Positions 8,716 to 16,949 of a stretch of DNA of 56,369 bases are shown here, in pieces. The translations under genes were made by a program, and so were the position numbers. The notes under the pieces were generated by a model. That model was given only the letters and a program-made list of their open reading frames with translations. It made no database searches and was not told where the DNA came from. Source of the DNA: Amnibacterium sp. (GTDB taxonomy: Bacteria > Actinomycetota > Actinomycetes > Actinomycetales > Microbacteriaceae); NCBI RefSeq assembly GCF_025463795.1, contig NZ_JAODBE010000170.1, forward strand, positions 1 through 56,369, written 5' to 3'. Positions within the stretch are counted from its first letter, which is position 1; the number at the start of each line of letters is the position of its first letter.

Positions 8716-9151
8716 CCCTCGGCTCGGGGACGGTAATCGACGTTCCCCGCATCCGCCGACTCCGTGTGAGGGAATCGCGGGATCGTGGCGGGCAGACGAG
8801 GCCGGAGTTGCAGATCCGCACAAATCGGGCGGGTACCGGGCGATGGCGCGGTTCCGCCGGCGCGCAGCGGGTCGGCGCCCGGACCGCACGTCCAGGACGC
8901 CGGGCCGCGAGCTGGAGGAAGAGCTCGCAGGCCGGCGTCCGTCGACGACTCGGGGTATCGGGTTGGTACCGTCACGTCCGTCTGGGGATACCGGCGTGCC
9001 GTGTTCCGTGCGCCGAGGCGGGGTGGGCCTCGGTTCGGCGACCCGGAGGCCGCCTGTCAGAACAGTAGGACAGAACGATCTGTCTGTCCTCACCCCACTT
9101 CGGGTGCCCGCGGGCCCGTCGGCAAGCCGTCCCGGCGCGGCGCCGGTACGG
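8716..9151. other. Intergenic region with an isolated palindrome
   Basis: About 436 bases without a convincing gene; every open frame here is a shadow with poor codon pattern. The one clear element is AGGACAG (9067-9073) and CTGTCCT (9084-9090), perfect 7-base arms over 10 bases, with a second nested repeat ACAGA-ACGA-TCTGT inside. It looks like a TetR- or LacI-type operator, but the nearest start codon, of the acyl-CoA oxidase, is almost 390 bases away. Confidence 0.45.
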
Positions 9152-9541
9152 CTAGGAGCGGAACGCGGCCACGGCGGTGAGGCCGCCGAGGAGCACCTGT
9201 GCCGCGAGCCGGGGCGCGAACGGGACGGCGAGCGCGCCGAACCGCTCCGGATGCCGGGCGGCGTAGGCGTTCGCCGGGAAGACCGCGGCGAGGAAGAGCA
9301 GGAGGCACCCGCCCGCGAGGCGCCGGGTGCCGGGGACCAGGAGCCCGGCCGCCCCGGCGAGCTCGCACGCGCCGGTCAGCCGCACGAGCGACGCGGGAGC
9401 GAGCACGCCCCGACCGCGCAGCGAGGGCGGGATGATCGCCGCCATCGCGCGGGCCGGCCCCGGCCGGAGGTGCAGGACGCCCATGCCGGCGAACCCGGCG
9501 GCGAGCAGCAGGCGGACGGCCGGGGTCGCCGTGCGGATCAG
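9152..9541 (-). CDS. DoxX-like small membrane protein
   Basis: About 129 residues with four hydrophobic segments, arranged as in DoxX-like proteins: a first segment with LLAAGFAGMGVLHLRP, then PASLVRLTGACELAGAAGLL, a third rich in LLLFLAAVFPANAY, and a last AAQVLLGGLTAVAAF. Function in this family is mostly unknown. The start is uncertain. A CTG at 9541 overlaps the stop of the preceding small gene (CTGA) and keeps TM1 whole; the first ATG (9484) would cut TM1 in half. The gene ends 61 bases from an isolated palindrome. Confidence 0.7.
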   Translation of the reverse strand: MIRTATPAVRLLLAAGFAGMGVLHLRPGPARAMAAIIPPSLRGRGVLAPASLVRLTGACELAGAAGLLVPGTRRLAGGCLLLFLAAVFPANAYAARHPERFGALAVPFAPRLAAQVLLGGLTAVAAFRS

Positions 9542-9651
9542 TCCGCGCGCCGTTTCGCGGCCGCCTTGTCCTTCTTCTCGGTCCGCTTCTCCTTCAGGGT
9601 CTTCGCAGCCGCGGTCTTCGCCGTGGACTTCTTGGGGCTCTTGTCGCTCAT
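9538..9651 (-). CDS. Small Lys/Ala-rich basic protein (37 aa)
   Basis: A 37-residue protein beginning MSDKSPKKSTAKTAAAK and ending KDKAAAKRRAD. More than a third of residues are Lys or Arg, with no hydrophobic core. It is preceded by a near-perfect ribosome site (GAGGAACC) and its stop overlaps the next gene. Short proteins starting MSDKSPxx are widespread in Micrococcales; their function is unknown, and the composition suggests nucleic-acid contact (inference). It is too short for default gene calling. Confidence 0.75.
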   Translation of the reverse strand: MSDKSPKKSTAKTAAAKTLKEKRTEKKDKAAAKRRAD

Positions 9652-9751
9652 GGTGGTTCCTCCTCGGAACTCGTGAGGCCGACACTAGGCCGACGGGCGG
9701 CTCCGTGGGGGCGGCGTGCCGTCCGTTCCGCATCCTCCCGGACCGGCGATG

Positions 9752-10921
9752 TCACTCGCTGCGGAACGTCGCCGCGGCAGGGCAGTCGAAGGGGTCCGCC
9801 GCCTTGATGCCGACCCGGTGCAGGTAGCGCACGACGATCACCCACGACTGCAGCAGCGTCGTCTCGGTGTACCGGATGCCCCGCTCCCGGCAGTAGGCCT
9901 GCACGAGCGGCCGCGCCCGGCGCAGGTTCACGCTCGGCATGCTGGGGAAGAGGTGGTGCTCGATCTGGAAGTTCAAGCCGCCCATCGCCTTCTCGATCAG
10001 CCAGCCGCCCGTGATGTTCCGCGACGTGAGCACCTGGCGGCGCAGGTAGTCGGTGCGCACCCCCGGCTCGATCAGGGGCATCCCCTTGTGGTTGGGCGCG
10101 AAGCTCCCGCCCATCGTGAAGCCGAAGACGGCCAGCTGCACCCCCATGAAGGCGGCGCCGATCCCCGGTCCGGCGGCGAGGACGACGAGCGTCGGGAAGC
10201 CGAGCAGCCGGATCGCGAGCAGCGACCCCTCGATCAGCCGGTGGTCGACCGAGCGTCCGTGCAGCACCGCCAGCACGGCGTTGCGGTGCAGGTCGATGCC
10301 GGCGAGCAGCAGGATCGGGAAGAAGAACCAGCCCTGGCGGGCCATCAGCCAGGCGGCGACCCCGGTCCGTCCGGCGGCGTCCTGCGGCGTGAACACGACG
10401 GCGCCGGGGCGGATGTCCCGATCGGTCCCGATCGTGTTCGGGTGCGCGTGGTGGCGCGAGTGCTTGTCGAGCCACCACCCGTAGCTGAGCCCGATGCCGA
10501 GGTTGCCGATCAGCCGGGAGAAGAGCACACCGCGGGCGCCGGACTCGAAGATCTGCTTGTGGGCGCTGTCATGCGCGAGGAACGCCGTCTGGGTGAAGAG
10601 CACGCCGAAGTAGGCGGCGGTGAGCAGCTGCCACCACGAGGCGCCGAGGCCGAAGAGCACGGCGAATCCGATGCCGAACAGGGCGAGCAGCACCAGGGTG
10701 CGGCCGACGTACCAGCCGCGCCGTCGTCCCAGCAGACCGGCGGCCCGCACCTCCGCGAGCAGGACACCGAACTCCTTGACGTGGTCGTCCTGCGCGGTCC
10801 CCGCAGTGCGCCGTCGCGGGGCGACCCTCCGCACAGGGGACGGGTCGAGCGATACGGCATACGGGTCCAAGGGCGCCCCTCCGGTTCGGTGCTGCACCGC
10901 CGTCAGGGTCTGGGACGACAC
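9752..10921 (-). CDS. Membrane fatty acid desaturase / acyl lipid desaturase
   Basis: A 389-residue membrane di-iron desaturase. All three histidine boxes are present: HDSAH, HSRHHAHPN and QIEHHLFP. The Q before the last box and the spacing are typical of front-end/acyl-lipid desaturases of actinobacteria. About four membrane segments flank the boxes. It would introduce a double bond into membrane acyl chains. The GTG start has no ribosome site but lies just after a TANNNT hexamer. The gene stands alone, with its own promoter. Confidence 0.88.
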   Translation of the reverse strand: MSSQTLTAVQHRTGGAPLDPYAVSLDPSPVRRVAPRRRTAGTAQDDHVKEFGVLLAEVRAAGLLGRRRGWYVGRTLVLLALFGIGFAVLFGLGASWWQLLTAAYFGVLFTQTAFLAHDSAHKQIFESGARGVLFSRLIGNLGIGLSYGWWLDKHSRHHAHPNTIGTDRDIRPGAVVFTPQDAAGRTGVAAWLMARQGWFFFPILLLAGIDLHRNAVLAVLHGRSVDHRLIEGSLLAIRLLGFPTLVVLAAGPGIGAAFMGVQLAVFGFTMGGSFAPNHKGMPLIEPGVRTDYLRRQVLTSRNITGGWLIEKAMGGLNFQIEHHLFPSMPSVNLRRARPLVQAYCRERGIRYTETTLLQSWVIVVRYLHRVGIKAADPFDCPAAATFRSE

Positions 10922-10925
10922 GACC

Positions 10926-10931
10926 AGGCTA
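10926..10931 (-). promoter_or_regulatory. -10 element for a probably leaderless desaturase gene
   Basis: TAGCCT on the minus strand ends four bases before the GTG start at 10921, so transcription should begin at the start codon. No ribosome site is seen. Confidence 0.45.
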
Positions 10932-11014
10932 GGGCCGCAGCGGGCGCGCGCGGTGCATTCGCAGGGCGGTTGCAGGACAGCCGCAGCCTCTGCGAAGCGC
11001 GGCCTCGGCCTGCA

Positions 11015-11791
11015 CTACATCCAGCCCCCGTCCACCACCCAGTTCTGCGCGGTGCAGCTGCGCGAGTCGTCCGCGGCGAGCCAGAGCAGCATCCGGGCGA
11101 CGTCGTCGGGAACGAGCTTCTGCGGCAGGCACTGGTTGCGGGCGATCGACGCCTCGGCTTCGGGCGTCACCCAGTGCGTCAGCTGCTTCTCCGTCATGAT
11201 CCAGCCCGGGATGATGCAGTTCACCCGGATCGCCCACGGTCCGAGCTCGCGGGCGAGGGTGCGGGTGAGGCCCTCGACTCCGGCCTTCGCCGTGATGTAT
11301 CCCGGCAGGTCCAGCAGGTCGATGTGGGCGCTGATCGAACCGAGGTTGACGATCGACCCGCCGCCTGCGTCGCGCATCATGGGTGCCACGGCCTGCGCCG
11401 CGAAGAAGTGGTGCCGCACGTTGACCGCGATCCGGTCGTCCCAGGTGGCCTCGTCCAGCTGCATGACGGGATCCCGCTGATCGTTCGCCGCGTTGTTCAC
11501 GAGGACGCGGATCGGCCCGAGCGCGTCCGCGACGTCGTGGATGGCGGCGCGCAGCGCGGTCACATCCCGGACGTCGCAGGGCAGGAACCGGGCCGACAGG
11601 CCCTGATCGGTGAGGTCGGCGGCGACCGCCGCACCTCGTTCCTCGTCGAGATCGACGAAACCGACTGCGGTGCGCTGCTCCGCGAGTCGTCGCACGAACG
11701 CCTCGCCGAGGCCCGACGCGCCGCCGCTGACGAAGGCGACGCGGCCGGCCAGCGAGGGGTAGACCGCGAACGCCGATCCCTCGGCGCTCAC
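11015..11791 (-). CDS. SDR family sugar-type dehydrogenase
   Basis: A classical short-chain dehydrogenase of about 258 residues. The cofactor loop is SGGASGLGEAF, the NNAA motif is VLVNNAAND, the catalytic Ser is in NLGSISAH and the YxxxK motif is YITAKAG. The C-terminal stretch with RNQCLPQKLVPDDVARM and AQNWVVDGGW resembles pentose/hexose 1-dehydrogenases, so sugar oxidation to a lactone is the best guess. The frame is open to an ATG at 11854, but that would overlap the divergent gene's start codon, so the GTG at 11791 is preferred. GTG at 11800 is also possible. Confidence 0.82.
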   Translation of the reverse strand: MSAEGSAFAVYPSLAGRVAFVSGGASGLGEAFVRRLAEQRTAVGFVDLDEERGAAVAADLTDQGLSARFLPCDVRDVTALRAAIHDVADALGPIRVLVNNAANDQRDPVMQLDEATWDDRIAVNVRHHFFAAQAVAPMMRDAGGGSIVNLGSISAHIDLLDLPGYITAKAGVEGLTRTLARELGPWAIRVNCIIPGWIMTEKQLTHWVTPEAEASIARNQCLPQKLVPDDVARMLLWLAADDSRSCTAQNWVVDGGWM

Positions 11792-11852
11792 GGCCGGCAC
11801 CGTTCGGTCATCTGTACGCTCCGTTCGAGAAGGTGGGACGGGAAGGGAAGCC

Positions 11853-12827
11853 ATGCGGGTGCTCGGGGTGCTGGGAGCGGCGGGGATCGCCCCGGCCGCG
11901 GTGCTGACGCCGGTGCGGCGTCGCGACGACGTGGTGGTCGGCGCCGTCGCGTCGCGGTCGGGCGCCAGGGACTACGCCGACCGCTACGGCATCCCCGCCG
12001 CGTACGACTCCTACGCCGCGCTGCTCGCCGATCCGTCGATCGACCTCGTGTACAACGCGCTGCCGCCGTCGCTGCACGCCGAGTGGACCGTCGCGGCGCT
12101 CAGGGCGGGCAAGGACGTGCTCTGCGAGAAGCCGTTCACGATGACCGCCGCCGAGGCGCGGCGGGTCGCCGCCACCGCGGAGGAGACCGGGCGCCGCGCG
12201 GTGGAGGCGTTCCACGACTTCTACCATCCGCTGCAGGGGCTCGTCAGGGGGCTGCTCGCCGAGGGCGTGCTGGGGCGGATCCGCGCGGTGGAGGCCGTGT
12301 TCGACGGCTCGAACCCCTACGAGCCGAACACCATCCGGCACGAGCCGTCGCTCGGCGGCGGCGCGCTGATGGACCTCGGCTGCTATCCGGTGCACTGGGT
12401 GCGGTCGATGTTCGGGGAGCCGACCGTCGTGCGGGCCGAGGCGGACCGCAACCCGTCCGGCGCCGACCTCACGATGCGTGCCGAGCTCACCGTCGGGCCG
12501 GATGCGGCACCCGTCTCGCTGCACTGCAGCATGGTCGAGGGCGTTGCGCTGCGCTCCACGATCGTCGTGCAGGGCGAGCTCGGTGCGCTGCAGGTCGAGA
12601 ACCTCGTCTTCCCGTCCGCCGGGCACTCCGTGCGGCTGACCCTGGGGGACGTCCCCCACGTCTCGACGGTGGCGGGGCGGCAGACCTACGACCACCAGCT
12701 GGAGGCCGTGCTCGCCGCGCTCGACTCGGGGGCGCCGCTGCCGACCGAGGGCGACGACCCCGTCCTCAACATGGCCGTGATCGACGCGATCTACGCTGCG
12801 GCCGGCTTCGAGCGGCCCTGGTCCTGA
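11853..12827 (+). CDS. Gfo/Idh/MocA family oxidoreductase
   Basis: A 324-residue NAD(P)-dependent sugar or polyol dehydrogenase. The N-terminal Rossmann domain starts at GVLGAAGIAP. The catalytic-lysine motif is intact in VLCEKPFTMT, and the C-terminal domain shows GGGALMDLGCYPVHW with the expected histidine. The purine-rich GGGAAGGGAAG lies just before the ATG. It is divergent from the SDR gene and ends four bases from the end of the opposing aldo/keto reductase operon. Substrate unknown. Confidence 0.87.
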   Translation: MRVLGVLGAAGIAPAAVLTPVRRRDDVVVGAVASRSGARDYADRYGIPAAYDSYAALLADPSIDLVYNALPPSLHAEWTVAALRAGKDVLCEKPFTMTAAEARRVAATAEETGRRAVEAFHDFYHPLQGLVRGLLAEGVLGRIRAVEAVFDGSNPYEPNTIRHEPSLGGGALMDLGCYPVHWVRSMFGEPTVVRAEADRNPSGADLTMRAELTVGPDAAPVSLHCSMVEGVALRSTIVVQGELGALQVENLVFPSAGHSVRLTLGDVPHVSTVAGRQTYDHQLEAVLAALDSGAPLPTEGDDPVLNMAVIDAIYAAAGFERPWS

Positions 12828-12831
12828 CGTC

Positions 12832-13788
12832 TCAGCCGTCCAGCCAGGTCGCCCGCGGCGGCACCATCCGCTCGAGCTCGTCCCACAACCCGTCGGGGAC
12901 CGCCGTTCCCGCGAGCGCGACGGTCTCCGCCACCCGCTCCGGCGCGGAGACTCCCACCACCGTGGAATCGATGAACGGGGCACGCGTCGAGAGCTGCAGC
13001 GCGGCCGCCGCGAGCGGGACGCCGGCCTCGTTGCAGGCCGCCTGCATCGCCCGGGCCGCTTCGGCGATGCGGGGGTCGCGCTCCCCGTAGGCGTACTTCG
13101 GCTGCGCCGCAGGGCCCCTGGCGAGCATCCCGCCCCCGTAGGGTGCCGCGTTCAGCACTCCCAGCCCCGCCTCGTGGGCCCGCCGGAAGAGCGGCTCGGC
13201 GGAGCGGTCGAGCAGGGTGTAGCGGTTGTGGGTCAGCACGACGTCGAACGCGCCGGTGTCGAGGTACGACTGCAGCAGTCCGACCGGGCCGCCCGCGACG
13301 CCGATCGCGCGGGCGAGCCCCTCGTCGCGCAGCGCGACGAGCGCGTCGACGGGGCCGCCCCTCGCGACCCCCTCCTCGAACGGGATGCGCTCGGGGTCGT
13401 GGAGGTGCAGCAGGTCGACACGGTCGAGGCCGAGCCGCTCGAGGCTCTCCTCGAGCGAGGCCCGCACGCGGTCCCCGGAGAAGTCTCCGGTGCGGGGATC
13501 GGGATCGACCTTGGTGGCGAGCACCACACCGGAGGGGAGCCCGCCCGCCTGCCGGATCGCCTCGCCGATGCGGCGCTCGGCGCTGCCGTCCTCGCCGTAG
13601 CCGTTCGACGTGTCGAGGAAGCGCACGGGACTGTCGAACACGGCCTGCACGGTGGCGACCGCGCGCTCCTCGCCCACCTCGTACCCGTACAGCCGCGCCA
13701 TGCTCGCGAGCGGGCTCGTGCCGACGCAGAGCGCGGTCACGGCGAGCCCCGTCGATCCGAGCGGCGCGGTGGGGAGCACGGCGGTCAC
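12832..13788 (-). CDS. Aldo/keto reductase (L-fucose / D-threo-aldose dehydrogenase-like)
   Basis: A 318-residue TIM-barrel aldo/keto reductase. The N-terminus LGSTGLAVTALCVGTSPL and the FLDTSNGYG motif with catalytic Asp and Tyr, followed by ATKVD with the Lys, are intact. The sequence around YGYEVGEE resembles D-threo-aldose 1-dehydrogenase (L-fucose dehydrogenase), which makes a sugar lactone with NAD(P). The GTG start overlaps the previous stop as GTGA, so the gene is the last of a five-gene operon. A paralogue is encoded at 15984-16949. Confidence 0.85.
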   Translation of the reverse strand: MTAVLPTAPLGSTGLAVTALCVGTSPLASMARLYGYEVGEERAVATVQAVFDSPVRFLDTSNGYGEDGSAERRIGEAIRQAGGLPSGVVLATKVDPDPRTGDFSGDRVRASLEESLERLGLDRVDLLHLHDPERIPFEEGVARGGPVDALVALRDEGLARAIGVAGGPVGLLQSYLDTGAFDVVLTHNRYTLLDRSAEPLFRRAHEAGLGVLNAAPYGGGMLARGPAAQPKYAYGERDPRIAEAARAMQAACNEAGVPLAAAALQLSTRAPFIDSTVVGVSAPERVAETVALAGTAVPDGLWDELERMVPPRATWLDG

Positions 13789-14846
13789 GATGCCACCGGT
13801 TGCGGAGCGTGAGCCGCGAACACCTCCGCCGCCGCGTGGTACGCCGTCACGATGCGGTCGAGCACCTCGTCCGTCGCCGCGTCGCTCCCGGTCGACGAGG
13901 GATGCCCGGCGCGCCATGCGGCCATGCGCGCCGCGGCGCGGTGGAACGTGAGGCGCGGCGCGAACCCGGGCACGACCGTGCGCAGCTTGGTCGTGTCGAA
14001 CACCGCGCTGTGGCCGATGTCACCCACCGTCTCGCCCGACCAGAACCAGTCCGGTGCGACCAGCGGGAACATCTCCGAGGCGACGTGCACGAGCCGCGCC
14101 TCGGTGCCGAAGGCGGCGGCGACGATCGTGTAGATCTGGTCCCAGGTGTAGACGTCGGATCCGGTGATGTTGAACACCTCGCCGATCGTCCTGGGGTTGC
14201 CGAGCAGCCCGACGAGGCCCTGCGCGAAGTCCTCCGCGTGAGTGAGCGTCCAGAGGGACGTGCCGTCGCCGTGCACCGGGATCTCCTTGCCGGCGAGCAT
14301 CCGGTGGACGACCGTCCAGCCGCCGGGCAGGGGCGGATTGGCGTCGTCGTACGTGTGCGACGGGCGCACGACGGTGACGGGGAAGCCCGTCGCGCGGTGC
14401 GCCGCGAGCAGCGCCTCCTCGGCCCGCAGCTTCGCCTGCGCGTACTCGAGCGCCGCGTTCGGCGCGACCGGGGTCGACTCGGTGATCGGCACCTGCTGCA
14501 CGGGCTTCGCGTAGATGGAGCCGGAGCTGATGTGCACGTACTGGCCCGTGCGGCCGCCGAACAGCGCGACCATCCGGCCGGCGTCGTCCGCGTCGTAGGA
14601 GAGGAAGTTCACGACCGCGTCGTAGTCGCGCCCGGCGAGCGCCTGCTCGAGCCCGGCCGGATCCGACACGTCGGCCGTGATCGACCCGACGCCGTCGGGC
14701 AGCGTGCGTTCCGCCCCGTTGCGTCCCCGGTTCAGCACGTCGACCCGCATGCCGGCCGCCACGGACGCGCGCACGCAGGACGCGCTGATGGTGCCGGTCC
14801 CGCCGATGTACAGGATCCGCAAGGGCGCCTCGTCGAACTGCAACAT
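13785..14846 (-). CDS. NAD-dependent epimerase/dehydratase family protein
   Basis: A 353-residue extended SDR. The nucleotide loop is GGTGTISASCV, the serine region HISSGSIY, and the YxxxK motif YAQAKLRAEE is complete. The middle SLWTLTHAEDFAQGL stretch resembles sugar-nucleotide epimerases and related reductases. The ATG has a strong AGAAGGAGAT ribosome site. Within the operon it lies 79 bases after the Gfo/Idh gene and overlaps the next aldo/keto reductase. The reaction is probably epimerisation or reduction of an oxidised sugar (inference). Confidence 0.84.
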   Translation of the reverse strand: MLQFDEAPLRILYIGGTGTISASCVRASVAAGMRVDVLNRGRNGAERTLPDGVGSITADVSDPAGLEQALAGRDYDAVVNFLSYDADDAGRMVALFGGRTGQYVHISSGSIYAKPVQQVPITESTPVAPNAALEYAQAKLRAEEALLAAHRATGFPVTVVRPSHTYDDANPPLPGGWTVVHRMLAGKEIPVHGDGTSLWTLTHAEDFAQGLVGLLGNPRTIGEVFNITGSDVYTWDQIYTIVAAAFGTEARLVHVASEMFPLVAPDWFWSGETVGDIGHSAVFDTTKLRTVVPGFAPRLTFHRAAARMAAWRAGHPSSTGSDAATDEVLDRIVTAYHAAAEVFAAHAPQPVAS

Positions 14847-14925
14847 GTTCCGTATCTCCTTCTGGGACCGGTCAGAGCCGGCCCGCGTACCGGTCCTCGA
14901 AGCCGCAGGGATGGTGGCCCATCCG

Positions 14926-15951
14926 CTACTCCCGCGTCGGTGGTGCGATCAGGTCGCGCACCGAGTCGAGCATCCGCATGACCTCGATCGCGTTCTCGAT
15001 CGGATGCACGGGGGAGTCGGTCAGGCCGTCGGCGACGGCCTGCGCGATCGCGGTCGACTGCCAGGCGAGGCCCTCGCGCAGCACGAGGCCCGAGGTGTCC
15101 TCCCAGACCTGCTCGTCCGACCCGGTCCGAACCGCAAACCGTGCCGGGAAGACCAACGGATCGAGGAAGCGGATGGCGCCGCCCGTGCCGACGATCGAGC
15201 CGAGGCCGGTGTTCCCCGCGGCCATGGACACGGTGACGGCGGCCATGCGGTGGTCGGCACCCGTGACGACCGCCGCGAGCTGGTCGTCGACGCCCTCCGC
15301 GGCGAAGCTGCCGACGGCCTCGATGCGGTGCGCGGCGCCGATCGCGAACCGGGCGAACCAGAAGGCGTACACGCCCATGTCGAGGAGGGCGCCGCCGCCC
15401 AGCGCCGGGTCCCAGAGCCGCGGAGCGGCAGTGCGCGGCACCTGCCAACCGATGTCGGCGGTCGCGAGGCGGACGTCGCCGATGTCGCCGTTCTGCAGCA
15501 GCTGCGCCACGACCGAGAACCCGGGCAGGTAGCGCGTCCACATCGCCTCGGCCGCGAGGACGCCGGCGCGTCGTGCCGCGTCGCGGACCGCGATCGCGTC
15601 GTCCGCCGTCAGGCCGATCGGCTTCTCGATGAGCACGTGCTTCCCCGCGTCGGCGGCGAGCACACCCAGGCGGCGGTGCTCGCTGTGCGGCGTCGCGACG
15701 TACACGGCGTCGACCTCGGGATCGGCGACGAGGGCCTCCGGCGAGCCGACCGCGCGCTCGACGCCGTGCTCGGCCGCGAAGCGCTCGGCCCGCTCGAGCG
15801 ACCTCGAGCCGACGGCCACGACCCGCTGCCCGGTGTTCCGGAGCACCGTGTCGACCCAGTCGCCGGCGATGCCGCCGGGCCCGATCACGCCCCAGCGGAG
15901 CGTCGGGCCCCCGCGGAGCGGCGTGACATCGGCGTGGGGGAGGGCGTGCAC
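14926..15951 (-). CDS. Gfo/Idh/MocA family oxidoreductase
   Basis: A 341-residue dehydrogenase with Rossmann loop GVIGPGGIAGDW, intact catalytic motif VLIEKPIGLT, EAMWTRYLP after it, and GGGALLDMGVYAFW in the C-terminal domain. The EAMWTR motif is shared with the dihydrodiol dehydrogenase/glucose-fructose-oxidoreductase side of the family. GTG is chosen as start because ACGGAGACC precedes it and the glycine loop then sits 20-30 residues in. It is the middle gene of the operon beginning at 17824. It should oxidise or reduce a sugar hydroxyl with NAD(P). Confidence 0.86.
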   Translation of the reverse strand: MHALPHADVTPLRGGPTLRWGVIGPGGIAGDWVDTVLRNTGQRVVAVGSRSLERAERFAAEHGVERAVGSPEALVADPEVDAVYVATPHSEHRRLGVLAADAGKHVLIEKPIGLTADDAIAVRDAARRAGVLAAEAMWTRYLPGFSVVAQLLQNGDIGDVRLATADIGWQVPRTAAPRLWDPALGGGALLDMGVYAFWFARFAIGAAHRIEAVGSFAAEGVDDQLAAVVTGADHRMAAVTVSMAAGNTGLGSIVGTGGAIRFLDPLVFPARFAVRTGSDEQVWEDTSGLVLREGLAWQSTAIAQAVADGLTDSPVHPIENAIEVMRMLDSVRDLIAPPTRE

Positions 15952-15983
15952 GGCGTCGGTCTCCGTTCTGCTTCTCGGGCCGG

Positions 15984-16949
15984 TCAGGCCGCGTCGAGCC
16001 AGAGGCCCGGCGAGGGGAGCAGGGCGTTCGCCCGGGTCCAGAACTCCTCCGGGATCGGGTGGTCGAGGCTGCCGAGCAGCCGGGACAGGCGCTCGGGCTT
16101 GGAGAATCCGACGACGGTCGTCGCGATCCGCGGGTCGCGGAGCGAGTGCTGCACCGCGGCGTCGGGGAGGGAGACGTCGAGCTCGTCCGCGAGGTCGTGC
16201 AGGGCGCGGGCGGCGTCGAGGATCTCGGGAAGCGCGGCACGGAATCCGTACAGCGGTTTCGCCGTGCGGGAGGCCAGCAGACCGCCGCCGAGCACTGCGG
16301 CGTTCATGACGCCGAGTCCCGCCTCGACCGCCCGGTCGACGAGCTCGTCGGCGGTCCGGTCGAGGAGCGTGAGCCGCGAGTGGGTCAGCACCACCTCGAA
16401 CGCGCCGGTGTCGAGCATCCGGTGCATCGTCGGCACATGGCCCCCGGCCACGCCGAGGTGGCCGATCACGCCCTCGTCGCGCAGCGCGACCAGCGCCTCC
16501 ACGGCGCCGCCGGGCCGCTCGAAGCCGGCGTCAGGGTGGAACTCGGGATCGTGCAGCTGGACGAGCGGCAGCACCTCCAGGCCGAGCCGGTCCTGACTCT
16601 CCAGGATCGAGCGTCGCACGCGCTCGCCCGAGTAGTCGCCGTCCTTCGCGTCGACCTTCGTGGCGATCAGGAAGTCGGCGGGCGCGCCGCCGACGTCGCG
16701 CAGCGCCGCGCCGATGCGCTGCTCGCTCTTCCCGGCCGAGTACCCGTTGGCGGTGTCGATCACGCGGATGGCGCTGCCGAGGATGTCGCGGACGAGGTCG
16801 ATGCCCTGCCGCTCCGGCACGTCGTATCCGAACAGCTCCGGCATCCCCCCGATCGGGCCGCCGCCGGCAGCGATCGCGGACACCTGCAGTCCGGTCGCCC
16901 CGAGCGGGCGGATCCAGTTCGCGCTCGATGTGGTCGGGACGGTGGTCAT
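15984..16949 (-). CDS. Aldo/keto reductase (L-fucose / D-threo-aldose dehydrogenase-like)
   Basis: A 321-residue aldo/keto reductase, paralogous to the one at 12832-13788. It has LGATGLQVSAIAAGGGPIG, the catalytic VIDTANGYSAG motif and the ATKVDAKDGDYSGERVRRS segment. The FGYDVPE stretch points to the D-threo-aldose dehydrogenase group. The start ATG overlaps the stop of the propeller gene (ATGA), so the two are translationally coupled. Two related dehydrogenases in one operon suggest oxidation and re-reduction of a sugar, or two anomers or substrates (inference). Confidence 0.85.
   Translation of the reverse strand: MTTVPTTSSANWIRPLGATGLQVSAIAAGGGPIGGMPELFGYDVPERQGIDLVRDILGSAIRVIDTANGYSAGKSEQRIGAALRDVGGAPADFLIATKVDAKDGDYSGERVRRSILESQDRLGLEVLPLVQLHDPEFHPDAGFERPGGAVEALVALRDEGVIGHLGVAGGHVPTMHRMLDTGAFEVVLTHSRLTLLDRTADELVDRAVEAGLGVMNAAVLGGGLLASRTAKPLYGFRAALPEILDAARALHDLADELDVSLPDAAVQHSLRDPRIATTVVGFSKPERLSRLLGSLDHPIPEEFWTRANALLPSPGLWLDAA

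Noticed and set aside
11800-11827. Direct repeat CCGTTCG at 11800-11806 and 11821-11827, 21 bases apart, between the SDR and Gfo/Idh genes
   Set aside because: Seven bases repeated once is expected often by chance in GC-rich DNA, and no symmetry or matching regulator supports it.
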